Below, in pieces: positions 1 to 10,065 of a DNA stretch of 64,000 nt (position 1 is the stretch's first letter; each line of letters begins with the position of its first letter). Made by a program: the position numbers and the translations under genes. The notes under the pieces were generated by a model, which was not told the origin of the DNA, ran no database searches, and saw only the letters and a list, made by a program, of their open reading frames with translations. The stretch comes from Spirodela intermedia (Eukaryota; Streptophyta; Magnoliopsida; Alismatales; Araceae), in contig LR746275.1 of assembly GCA_902729315.2 (NCBI GenBank), positions 1,118,501 to 1,182,500 of the forward strand. Direction: 5' to 3'.

Positions 1-1
1 A

Positions 2-2864
2 GCACAGGGCGTACCTTTGAAGAGGAAGTTGAAGGAGTTTCCCGTGACGGAGGATGCACTTCTTCCGATAGGGACTCCCATCACAGTTCGGCATTTCGTT
101 CCAGGGCAATATGTCGACGTCATAGGAATTACTAGAGGAAAAGGTTTTCAGGTAAATCAGCAGTCGAAGTTCTGCTTATTTCTTGTCTAACGTCCAATAT
201 TTTGGCTTCCCTCTTCTTCGGTGTATATTTCTTGTCATGAAGTGATAGGCAGACGAGTACCCTCGTGTTTGGCTGTTTATTTCTTATTTATTAACCTTTC
301 CTTCTACCATAGAAAGTTCTATTTATTAACATGTTAGATGTTTTAGAGCATAAACAAGAGTGAAGCAGAAGTATATCAAAGTTGGTTGCTTAGGTCTTAT
401 TGGTAGATTTGCCTCTTGAGAAGTTAGTCCTTTCATATATCATGCCTTTCAGGAACCTATCTATACTCTGTATGAGTCTGGTTGTATAAGGTAATCAGAA
501 AATTGTCAGGACTCATTATTGATTAAATTACATCTTATCATTGTTGGAAGTAAGTAGAAATCAATCTAAAATCTTCGTTTCCCACATACATGTGCATGAT
601 GGAATGATGAACAGTGAGTCTGTGAGGCTAAATGTCGAATTATTTTATGCTATATTATTTTAGAAATTCGAATTAATTGTATTGTTTCTGCGCTTTTACA
701 TTGGATGTTGGCCGTGCTATGTTCGGATCACTGAGTTTGATGCAACAGGGCGGTATGAAAAGATGGGGATTCTCTGGAATGCCGGCATCTCACGGAGCAT
801 CATTATCTCATAGAAGTATTGGATCTACAGGACAGAGAGATGCTCCTGGAAGGGTATGTGTGTTGTGATGATTTAACTTTTTCCTATTAGTATCTTCATT
901 GTTCAAGAGCCTCCCTGATTTTGGTACTGCGTTCTTCGGTCATATCTGCACATTCATCTTTTTATGCTTGGCCTTTTATTTTTTTAGAAGTTCTTGGTGA
1001 TTATTTCTGTGATTCTTCCTATGAGATCCTTATCTTTGTCAGGCAGTTGTGTAAAATAACCCTTTGATAAGTAGATACCATGTCAATGAATGTGTGTGTT
1101 ATCATTAATGTTGCAAATAACACATTATCATCTCCGATGAGATCAAAGGGAAAGGAGATTAATATTTTTTTGGTTATCTTATGCTGCTACCTCAATTTTC
1201 CAGTAAAAGTAAACATGCTCAGATATTAGCTAGCTGTACTCTCGGTGCATTGAGACCACTCGGATCATTGATTAATGCCCCATATTTATTTCATTGTGAC
1301 TGTTTGTCAGAAAGAAACCAAACTCGATGCTTTTACATGTCTTTTGCTAGTTTTTGTTCACACACCATATGTTAGTCTGGCTGGCCGCTGTCTATATGGC
1401 ATCGTTTTGTGTAAGTTCACGGATCTTGTGGGGAAATCTTCATCATTCCATAGTTTCTTTTCCTCTCTTCTTAAAGAAGTTTGTGTTCTAAGTTAGGTCA
1501 GAGGAGACAGTGAAGCGATGTAGAACAGATTCGTAGGAAACAGAAGAGGCCCAAAAGATGCAGTCCAGAAGGCCCTTACGGATAAAACGAGGAAAAGTCA
1601 ATTAGTGTTGTTTAGGTCAGCCTATAAGGCCCAAAGGAGCTTTTTGTTTTTTTACACTTTAGGCCTAGTAATTATTTTCTATTATTAGATCATATTGTTT
1701 AGCAGATCTACACCTACTTTTGACATATTCAAGGGAAAATGCAGTGTAGATCAAGATGGTTTTTTGTCAACCCAGTAAAAGTATTTTTCCCTTCTATCTG
1801 CTTTAGATTCAATCAACCTCTTTTTGGATTTAAGGGACCTGTTTTCCTCGATCCTTGTAGATTTGAAGACCAGCTTTGTCAACCCTTGTGGATTCAAGGA
1901 TTTCATGTTTTATCCTTTTGGATTCGAGGATCAACTAAAACGAATATATGGGCTGGAGGATTGTGGATCTTGTTCCTTGTAGGTTCAAGGTGCCATTTCT
2001 GTTCATCTCCAACCTCCACCGCTTTATAAAGAGAGTAGAAATTTTGCTGAAAGAATGTAAACAGATTGAAACTAATAGAGAGATATTTCCGCTGTAAAGA
2101 AGAACTATGAGAGATCTTGAACCTTATTGCTCATCTTTTGAAAGGAATTTGAGCAGTACACAAGCATCGAATGCAATATCATCAAGGGGGTTTTCTAGTA
2201 ACTTGATGACGATTGGTTCCTTTCTTGAGTCGCTTTTCTCTTCGTAGTTGAGTTAGATTTCAGATCGAGATACTGTGCTACTTGCCTTTGTTAGTCACTG
2301 GAAGAAACACTGATGTCAGAGCTAGTTGAATTCTAGCTGAATCATCCGCGCGAAAAAAAAAACACTAAATCACCTGATCTATCCATCACCTTGTTGGTCA
2401 GATGGACGATCTGGCTACTCTTTCTCCTCAATAAAATAAAATCTGCTGATTTACCACCTCGGGCAGGAGCTTAGAGGTTGACTTTCTGCTCCCTTCTTGT
2501 TCATTCAAGCTATTAATAGGCAATTCTGACTTGTGCCCATGATTTATCTCGGAGGAATTCACTAAGTAGTATGATTATGTTTAGAGCAAGTTTGGTAAAA
2601 AAATTTGATACGACCCAAGTCTCAATGGGTTCTTTCTCTCTCTAGATGAATCAATGGTATGAACTTTTCCATTATCATCATCATCATCACTTCAGACACC
2701 CATTTAGTTCCCTTTTTAGGAGATATCACGATGTGGTGCGGCTCGCAGGTTTTCAAAGGGAAGAAGATGCCCGGGCGCATGGGTGGCAAGCAGTGTACAG
2801 TTAAGAATGTGTGGGTTTACAGAATCGATCCAGCGAGGAATCTGATGTGGGTCAAAGGCCAGGT

Positions 2865-2927
<63 letters not shown>

Positions 2928-3157
2928 TCTAATTGACCTGATTTAGCAAACATCTGAGCTCATCAAATGCCCTGCTCTTCCAGGTTCCTGGCGCGGAAGG
3001 CAACTTCGTCTTCCTAAAGGACGCCGTCTACAAGAAACCCGACCTCTCTGTGCTTCCATTTCCGACCCACTTCGTCCCGGAAGGAGAGGAGATATCTGAG
3101 CTGGAGCCTCTGGTTGCTGACCTCGGGGACGTTGACCCTTTCGTGGCCGCAGATTGA
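2..3157 (+). CDS. Mitochondrial large-subunit ribosomal protein L3 (uL3m), 3' part
   Basis: uL3 is an early-assembling protein of the large ribosomal subunit whose central loop reaches the peptidyl-transferase region; this is the organellar (bacterial-type) form. Only the 3' part is present. Visible coding exons are 2-151 (continues upstream of the window), 749-853, 2749-2862 and 2984-3157, all joined in phase 0 with GT..AG introns, giving about 180 residues. Recognisable uL3 stretches in order are [62 protein letters not shown] and [16 protein letters not shown]. The acidic C-terminal extension ([15 protein letters not shown]) fits the plant mitochondrial rather than the plastid L3. The 5' end with the targeting peptide is missing. 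Intron 2 (854-2748) holds a possible LTR remnant, and half of the 121-bp intron 3 is a CT microsatellite. The mitochondrial assignment is inferred from remembered plant sequences. Confidence 0.92.
1603..2325 (+). mobile_element. Possible degenerate LTR with primer-binding-like site (intron 2 of uL3m)
   Basis: Within the 1.9-kb intron, a TATAAA (2024-2029) is followed about 290 bp later by tgatgtcagagctag (2311-2325). That motif is close to the initiator-Met-tRNA primer-binding site TGGTATCAGAGC found after many plant LTRs. No gag or pol remnant follows, so at best this is a truncated 5' LTR. The left boundary is a guess. Confidence 0.3.
2867..2924 (+). repeat. (CT)n microsatellite inside uL3m intron 3
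   Basis: An uninterrupted CT dinucleotide tract of about 58 bp starts 4 bp after the GT donor (2863) of a 121-bp intron. It makes up roughly half of that intron. Confidence 0.95.
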
Positions 3158-3487
3158 CCATGGCCGTCGTGACCCATGTGGGGAGTCAACCCATTATTCT
3201 CTTGGACCACCGGGGTTTTGGAGTTCTTGGTCCGGGAGCAATGGAGGAAAAGCTTTAATGGGGGCGGGGCGGGGGAGGGGTTAAAATGTTCAAACTTCTA
3301 GGGCTTTCACGGAATAAGAAACAATTTTGGCGTGGTGCTTGCTGTTCTTGGATGATTTTATGGAAGCTTTAATGGACTTGGGCTCAAACTCCCTCACTTC
3401 GGGAATTACTGTGGAGTCGGGAGAAGACAAGTGACGGGTTAAATGGAACAAGGGGAAATAGAAATGGAGCGGGTTAGAAGACAAGTT

Positions 3488-3572
3488 CTATCTCTCTCTC
3501 TCCTCTCTCTTCTCTCTCTTCTCTCTCTTCTCTCTCCTCTCTCTCTTCTCTCTCCTCTCTCTCTCTCTCTCT

Positions 3573-3641
<69 letters not shown>

Positions 3642-3735
3642 GCTCTCTCTCTCTCTCTTTCTCTTTCTCTGTCTCTTTCTCTCCCTCTCTCGCGCTCGCT
3701 CTCTCGCTTTCTCCCTTTCTCTCCCTTTCTCTCTA
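3488..3735 (+). repeat. Long pyrimidine (CT-rich) low-complexity tract
   Basis: About 250 bp of almost pure pyrimidine on the plus strand: imperfect CTCTCT with TTCTCTCT and CCTCTCT variants. It lies about 330 bp downstream of the uL3m stop. It reads open in several frames on both strands only because it is low complexity. Confidence 0.95.
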
Positions 3736-5226
3736 ATTTGTGGCTAATTGGCAAATTATTTTTTTATAAATCCCGTGCAAATTATTGCTCTAAAGAAGGC
3801 GTCATATAAACCAAAGGAGACGGATAATCGTGGGAAATTACAGAACTCTAAGAAAGTGAATTCTTACGAACACCCCCTTCAAAGTGCTCGGCGATAATGC
3901 GCTTATTAATTACAGAAAAATTATATATATATATATATTATCAGGCTTCATCACCTAAGAATGGGTCCAGCCCTGATATGGTATAATTCTTTCACGTCCC
4001 ATAAGGCGAAGACTTATGACGTCATTCCTCGTCTTGTTCAGCCCCGAAGAACTGCCCAATTTTCTCTTTTTTTTTCTTCGATGGGCATTTTTAGTATTAA
4101 TTAAATGTGTTCGAGATAAATTAATTACTACGTGCATGATCAAGAGTCCCACCATCCACACCGCCTAATGGATCTCGTGATGTCAACTCATCGTTTTCTA
4201 GTAGAATGCTGACGGCCACTGAACAAGTCAACGGGTAACTTTCTCCCGTTCTAGTTGACCCAATGCTTCCAGCAATACCTGCGCTTGTATTCGATTATCG
4301 TTTAATAACCCAATAATAAAGATACCATCTTGGTTGAAATCAGTGGATTCTTGCATGAGTATTAGTCGAAGTCAACTGATGAATCTGAGGCGCTCCGGCT
4401 AAACTCTCAAGAACAGGCTCTGAGATGAAGTCGTCGAGACTCTTGAAAAGATTAGTTTTTCTTATGAACAGAGAGATTAATCATAGAAGATGTTGATGAA
4501 GGAGCGATAGAACTTGTTGATAATAATCCTGCTTGTCATTGCATTCGAACTCTCTAGAACCTCTCTCTAGACACTATTCTCTCTCTAAAACTCTCTCTGG
4601 TCATTGAATGCAGAGAATGCAGTTATTGTTTCAGAATTGCATCGTCGTCATCCTCAAGAACGGTGCAAGAGGGAGAAGGAAGATCCTGCATATTCCGGTG
4701 AGCCTCCTCTCCGCTACGGCAGCCTCCTTCCGGAGGTCATCCCCTGTTCTCGCAAGGACGCCACTTACCGGCAAACTTTTGGAATTAGGTCAGAGAGATC
4801 AACGAGGGAAGAAATGGGAGACCGGCAGGACAGATGAATCAGACCATTGAGCTCCAAATCTCTCGCCGATCCCGGAGAACGGAACGATCGCTGATAGGGA
4901 AGAAGAAAACGAGAAGGAGACGAGAAATCTCCTCATCCCTTCCTACGTCATCAGATCGCGAATGATAAAAAGCTATCGTATCCATTGGAGCCGGACGTAG
5001 GACAAATCAAATCGGAGGAAGAGGATCTGATCCACGGCGATGAATCATCCATGGGACAGACAGCAAAGATGGAGTTAGGGTTTGTGAGGAGCCAGGGAAG
5101 AGGCAGTGCAGGGGAAGAACAGCAGCAACCACGCGTTGCTGGTGAACCCTTCCCATGCTCTGCCGCTTCCCTGGCTACGGCGCCTCCTTCCTCACCTTGA
5201 ACAGAAGCTACCAGACGGTGACGCCG

Positions 5227-5336
5227 CTGTCTCCGCCGTCGCCACCGCCGTCACCACCGCCACCACCACCACCACCACCACCACCACCGCCACCGCCACT
5301 ACCACCACCATCGCCACCGCCACCGCCGCCGCCCCA
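5227..5336 (+). repeat. CCN trinucleotide repeat (CCA/CCG)
   Basis: Imperfect CCA/CCG repeats that read as poly-Pro, poly-Thr/Ala or, on the other strand, poly-Gly depending on frame. No flanking exon signals or family similarity support translation. Confidence 0.85.
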
Positions 5337-5784
5337 GCTGCTCGTGCTCTCGGATTGCCACTTTCTCCTGCGGGGAGATCTACATCTACATATATACTAC
5401 TCCCCGGGAAGAAGAAGACGCGCCGGGAGAAGGTGATTTTATGATAGGCCCTACAAAATAATATTTCATGTAATCAAACCATCAAATAATTTTAATTTCA
5501 TTTAGACCTGTCTCTTATCTGAAGCTCGCCGACACTTCCTTCCCCAAAAATATGAGAATAACCCTACTTTACGAACAATTGCGGCGTCGACAGCTCCTTG
5601 GAGGGGAATTATAAACTAAAAAGGTTACAATTACGTTTATGTTTCTATTAGTATCATTTATTAAAAAACATTTTAAAGAGGAGTATATGTGCAAATACAC
5701 CCTCGAGGGGGTACTACATGACTGCGATCCACGTCGTACTCATGCAAGTACACGCCCACTGGTCGCCGGTCGCAAAGAGCACGC

Positions 5785-6072
5785 CACGTGTACAGTCGTA
5801 GCACTTACGTACGACGCGGGAGTACAACTAATTAGGAGGGCTTTTCGGTGCTGACGTGTAGGATGAACCAGTGGCCAACGGTTCAACGGCGGCCACGATG
5901 GGATCGATCAATAGCCCTCCTCTCACGTGCGAGTTCGAGAGAGAGAGAGAGAGAGGTGGAGAGAGATCAGCAGAAGTAAAGAGAGAGAGAAAGAGAGAGA
6001 GAACAATCGTTAAAGTTAGCGATATTAGAAAGTGCAGAGAGAAACGATTGTTGAAGCTTGAGACTTCGACAA

Positions 6073-6111
<39 letters not shown>

Positions 6112-6256
6112 TGGAGACAGATGTAGTGGAGAGGTACGGAGGGAGATGAGAGTTGATGCGTGAGAAACACAGAGATCATAAGAAGGGGGGTATTTTGGTC
6201 ATTATACATAACATGCACGTGAGAGGCCTTCTTGCCTTCGTGCTCCTAGACACGTG
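5785..6256. promoter_or_regulatory. Four CACGTG G-box cores upstream of the GCK-domain gene
   Basis: CACGTG occurs at 5785-5790, 5934-5939, 6216-6221 and 6251-6256. CACGTG is the core bound by plant bZIP and bHLH factors (ABRE/G-box). The nearest start codon is about 630 bp downstream. Function is inferred only from motif and position. Confidence 0.4.
6079..6110 (+). repeat. (GA)n microsatellite
   Basis: About 16 GA units. Shorter GA-rich tracts lie just upstream (5937-5954 and 5978-6002). The block sits roughly 800 bp before the GCK-gene start codon. Confidence 0.92.
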
Positions 6257-6883
6257 CCTGTTTTCGCTGCGAGTCTACTACAGGAAATATACCCATTTTT
6301 GCGTGAAATTAAAAAATGCCTATATCGCACTAATTTTATGTGGTTAATTAAAATGATAATTAATTAACTAATTAATAAAACCTTGTTTGTGGGGGATTTA
6401 ATTATCAAAAAAATACCCCCCATTAATTCTACTCCTCCTCGCAGCATCAGTATCCAGCATTCGCGAACTCCAAGTTCTTCGGAGCAGAAAGTTTTGGAAC
6501 CCATAGATCAGGGCTCTGGTTTTAGGGTTCTTCTCCTGGAACCCATTGATTCTTTTTTGTAAAAAAAGAAAAAAAAAATTATTCCCATGGAGCACGCCTG
6601 ATTGTTCCTCAATAATCCTCGTCGTCGACCCTCTGAGAGCAGTAAATCTCTGGAGTTTGTTGCCCTAATTCACAGAGCTTTGGATTCCCTGGTACGACGA
6701 CGACTTTGCTTCTTCCATTGGGTGGTGGTTCAAGCTTGGTGGGCTTTTATAGTTTTACAGTCGGCCCTGCTCCGCTTCTCTGCAAGCCCAGTAAGCTGCA
6801 GGGGTTTAAGACGGCGGAGGGATTTATCGCCGCCGCTTCTGCCGTCGAAGCTCCTCCTTTCCTGCGGCGGCGGCGGCGGCGGG

Positions 6884-7908
6884 ATGGCGCGGCGGGAACT
6901 GCGATCCCTCGCCGACGAGTACGGACTGAAACCGGCCGACGCAAGGCCTCCGCCTCCGACACCTCCACCATCGCCATCGCCATCGCCATCCCCTAGGTCG
7001 GTGATCCCCTTCTCACTCGTGAGGTTTTTCTCCTGTCCTTCTCGTCGCGCATTGGGGTTTCTCGCTCTGTGATTCGTCGTCTCTTTTGTTTCCCTGGGAG
7101 AAATTATTTCTTCTTCCGTTCAATCCTCTGGAGTTCTGCTGCTTCTGAGAAATCACATCAGAGCGAATCGAATTCTTCCATTGTTGTTCCTCTCAACTGT
7201 GTGAAATCGGCCTGGGAGAACGGTTTTAGAGCAGAAGCACGTTCGCAGGCCCTGTTCTTACTTGGGAGCTTTCAGAGTGCTGCTCGTGTGGTCCAGAATA
7301 TCTCCTGTGGGCTTTCATGGCCCCCCTCAGACTGATTTGGTGAATTCCCTGCCCAATTTGGCAACTCTTTAGCTATTCTGAGCAACTGTTCTTCGCCATA
7401 GCCGAAGCTGGATAAAGAACCCCATCTCCTTTCAGAATTGTTCCTTCCCTTTCCCATGTCTTTTTGTTCTAAGAACAAAACTAGTAAAAATCTTCATCAT
7501 AATTAGATTAGATTGTCTTGAATCTTGTGTAAACTCTGTAGTTTGCAGGTATCTGAGGAGCATCAGAGTGGGGGAGTGGCAGCAGAAGCAGAGCAGGAAG
7601 GCGGCCCACCGCCGGCAGCTGAAGCTGGGGAAGAAGAAGAAGAAGAGTGCGGATTCTGCCTGTTCATGAAGGGTGGGGGCTGCAAGGAGAGCTTCGTGGC
7701 ATGGGAGTTCTGCATGCAGGAGGCTGAGAGCAAGAAGGAGGATCTCGTGGAGAAGTGCTACCAGGTGACGGGGCGTCTCATGGCATGCATGGAACAACAT
7801 GCCGACTACTACGAACCGATTCTGAGGGCCGAGAAGGCCATGAAGGAGGAGGTGGCCCGAGGGTTGGAGCAAGATCGAGGCGGCCCATCAGAGGCCATTA
7901 CAGATTAG
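6884..7908 (+). CDS. GCK (Gly-Cys-Lys) domain protein, small Cys-rich
   Basis: Two coding exons: 6884-7018 and 7549-7908. Exon 2 carries the recognisable GCK domain: CGFCLFMKGGGCKESFVAWE, then FCMQEAE, EKCYQVTGRLMACMEQH and ADYYEPILRAEKA, with Cys pairs arranged in a CHCH-like way. The biochemical role of GCK proteins in plants is not established. Exon 1 from ATG 6884 gives MARRELRSLADEYGLKP followed by a Pro/Ser-rich linker. The donor at 7019 (GTGAGG) joins in phase 0 to the acceptor ending at 7548. A second phase-0 donor at 7001 (GTGATC) would drop six residues. An acidic Glu stretch precedes the domain. Predicted length is about 164 aa. The domain call is firm; the start codon and exon 1 are less certain because the N-terminus is not conserved in the family. 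Confidence 0.78.
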
Positions 7909-9007
7909 TACTCGGATGAAGGTGCTTGGCCCACCCTTTTCTCTCTCTTCCTCACGTTGACTTCTTTTTCGGGTGATGAGCGACGATGGGAGGAAGACCA
8001 GGCTTTGACTTTGATCACTCGGGCACCACATTTGTTTCCATTTTTTCTGGATGTGGATTGACCCCTTTGATGTAGGGCTTATTCTTCGACGAATCATGAG
8101 ATGGGAGGTTCCTGAACAATCAGAAGACAGGTTCTTACTATAGATAGATAAAGAAATCTCTCATGGTTTATGCTTCTGGATCGAATTAGTGTTCTGAATT
8201 GATTTATGCACGGATCATCAGATGCCCACTTGTGGGTCACAGGATTTCTCTCTGACTTTTCTGATCAGATTAAGAATCTTGGGGTTTTTTCTCATCGAAG
8301 TGGTCAAAAAATTATTCATGCCGAGTTAGGGAAGATGATCTTTGCTCATAATGGAAATGTTGCTTAGATCTATCTATTTTAGCTGTGCATTGAACGAATG
8401 TAATGCGTCAAATGGGTTTTTCTTCTTGTTTTCTCAGGATTTTTGGCAAAATTATATCAGCAAGCTTGGTTCATATGATCATCAGAAGGGATACATCCCT
8501 CGTGCTGTCATGTTCTTGGGAGGATTCTAATTATGGATCATTATTTTTTTAGAAGGTTGGAAAAGAAAAAGAAATTAATATATATATATAGATATGAACA
8601 GTATGTGCTATTTTATTTGGGCATTATTAGTATGCTCGTGAATGCCTTTCAGAGGTCATTTTTTTGCATAATGGGATGGGCGGTCAGTCTGTTCTTGATC
8701 ATTAGATTTATTTTCGGATAATCTGTAGAATAAAACAGAACTATGTTTGACTTTTATTTGACATGCATCTCTATATTGACTTTTTAATGCTTGGTTGAAG
8801 GAGTCAGTCCTAAATCAGGGAGTTTTGACCTCCACAGGGCCCACAGAGATATTCTCGTTAACTTGTGGATTTCATAGAAACTGTGACATTAAATACATCT
8901 TTACCAATGATGGAAATAATAGCATAAATCTGCTTCCCTTTACTGATAGGTACCTATGAGTAGGGTTGAGTAGTGGGCATGTTTAAATAGTCAGCGGGAG
9001 TCTAAAT

Positions 9008-9555
9008 AGTCAACCAGGGCCACTGCTGGAATTACGAACACATGCTATTAAGAAGTAGACTCTTATGTGACAAGGAAATTGAAATGATTTGATCAATGAA
9101 TGCGCAAGTCAACCCTTAGTGGGGCTTAGAACCGTAATTTTAACTTATGGATTGACCCGATGAGGTAAGAGGTCAACTCTTGACATAGGAAATACGACCA
9201 AGTAAAGTTATAGCTGACTTCAAGCCCACATTTTTTCATTATCAAGTTCAGCTGTTACCGAAAGTTGGTATAAAAATATGCTGACAGCTTCAACTTCTCT
9301 CTCTCTATCTATCTATCTTTTTATCGAATAATAATTAGATAACGGGCTGGCTGTTGAAAGTCAACTCAGCTTAAATGTCGAATGCTGTTTTGTTGCCACC
9401 GGCTTAATAACTATATTGCTTTTCAGAAAAAATATAAAAGTACGAGTAATGGCATGATGAATCTTGACTTTTTGGAAAGCACAAAGTCAATTGGGGAGGA
9501 GGAGAGTCAATGGGACTGTAATAAGTCAAGTGTTGCTCTATTTGTAATTTGACTA
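9008..9555. promoter_or_regulatory. Cluster of eleven TTGAC/GTCAA W-box-like cores
   Basis: By eye, TTGAC or its complement occurs eleven times in about 550 bp, in both orientations. Chance expectation for a 5-mer on both strands is about one. Several are full W-boxes (TTGAC followed by C or T, for example near 9009, 9109, 9151, 9172 and 9360). W-boxes bind WRKY factors. The cluster lies 0.5-1.05 kb upstream of the HCF107 ATG. It could also be a repeat-derived bias. Confidence 0.45.
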
Positions 9556-9718
9556 AAAATAAAAATAATTTATATTTTTCGTCGGTTTATCTAATTATTA
9601 TGCTGTTTTAACTGGGAGATTTTCGAAGCGCTTAGGTGGCAAGCGTGGTCACTTAAATCTGGAGGGATGTGGAAGATAACGAGACACGCTGGGGAGCTCC
9701 CCTAGGCCACATCAGCTC

Positions 9719-9795
9719 GGACGTGGATGCACATGGCAGCTCCACGTGTCTAATCGCTATCCTCACGGACGTCTCCCCTAGTGGGCCACGTGGCC
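9719..9795. promoter_or_regulatory. G-box/ACGT elements upstream of HCF107
   Basis: A GGACGTGG motif (9719-9726), CACGTG (9743-9748) and the perfect 12-bp palindrome GGCCACGTGGCC (9784-9795) lie 270-350 bp upstream of the HCF107 ATG. G-boxes are common in promoters of light-regulated, plastid-function genes. The regulatory role is inferred. Confidence 0.5.
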
Positions 9796-10065
9796 TTATC
9801 TACACCAGTCGCGTACTACTACTATCTAGTTTTGAACTTGGTTCTCCGTGAAATGACCAAAAGCCCGACACAGGGGGAACTTATAAGGTCCTAATAGGGG
9901 TATATTAGTCTTTTATGTGTTCTTCCTGCTCCTCTCGCCGAGGCCTCGCTTGGTCTCCGTCGACGGTTATCTGGTTCACGGGGAAGCAGCAGAGGAGCTG
10001 CTGCCGCTGCTCCCTCTCTCTCTCTCTCTCTCTCTCTCTAACTCCTTGAGGAGGAGGGAGAAGCA

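Larger units (their letters stand above)
3158..6883. other. Intergenic region between uL3m and the GCK-domain gene
   Basis: The uL3m 3'UTR is followed by the pyrimidine tract, a short AT repeat (about 3925-3939), unremarkable sequence, a CCN-repeat block (5227-5336), and GA-rich tracts (5937-5954, 5978-6002, 6079-6110). Several short reading frames at 4600-5450 look superficially coding, but I recognise no family, no consistent splice structure and no conserved motif in them. GC rises from 6600 towards the next gene; 6600-6883 is probably promoter and 5'UTR. Confidence 0.7.
7909..10065. other. Intergenic region between the GCK gene and HCF107
   Basis: Holds the GCK 3'UTR, an AT-rich stretch with a short TA tract (about 8578-8590), the TTGAC cluster (9008-9555), the G-box group (9719-9795) and a CT tract (about 10011-10039) that is probably in the HCF107 5'UTR. 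No further gene seen. Confidence 0.7.

Noticed and set aside
3488-3754. Ser/Leu-rich and Arg/Glu-rich open frames on both strands
   Set aside because: Artefacts of a pyrimidine/purine low-complexity tract, which is open in most frames.
4604-5444. Overlapping open frames that look like Pro/Thr-rich or basic small proteins
   Set aside because: They depend on a CCN repeat and generic GC-rich sequence; no family similarity, splice structure or consistent frame.
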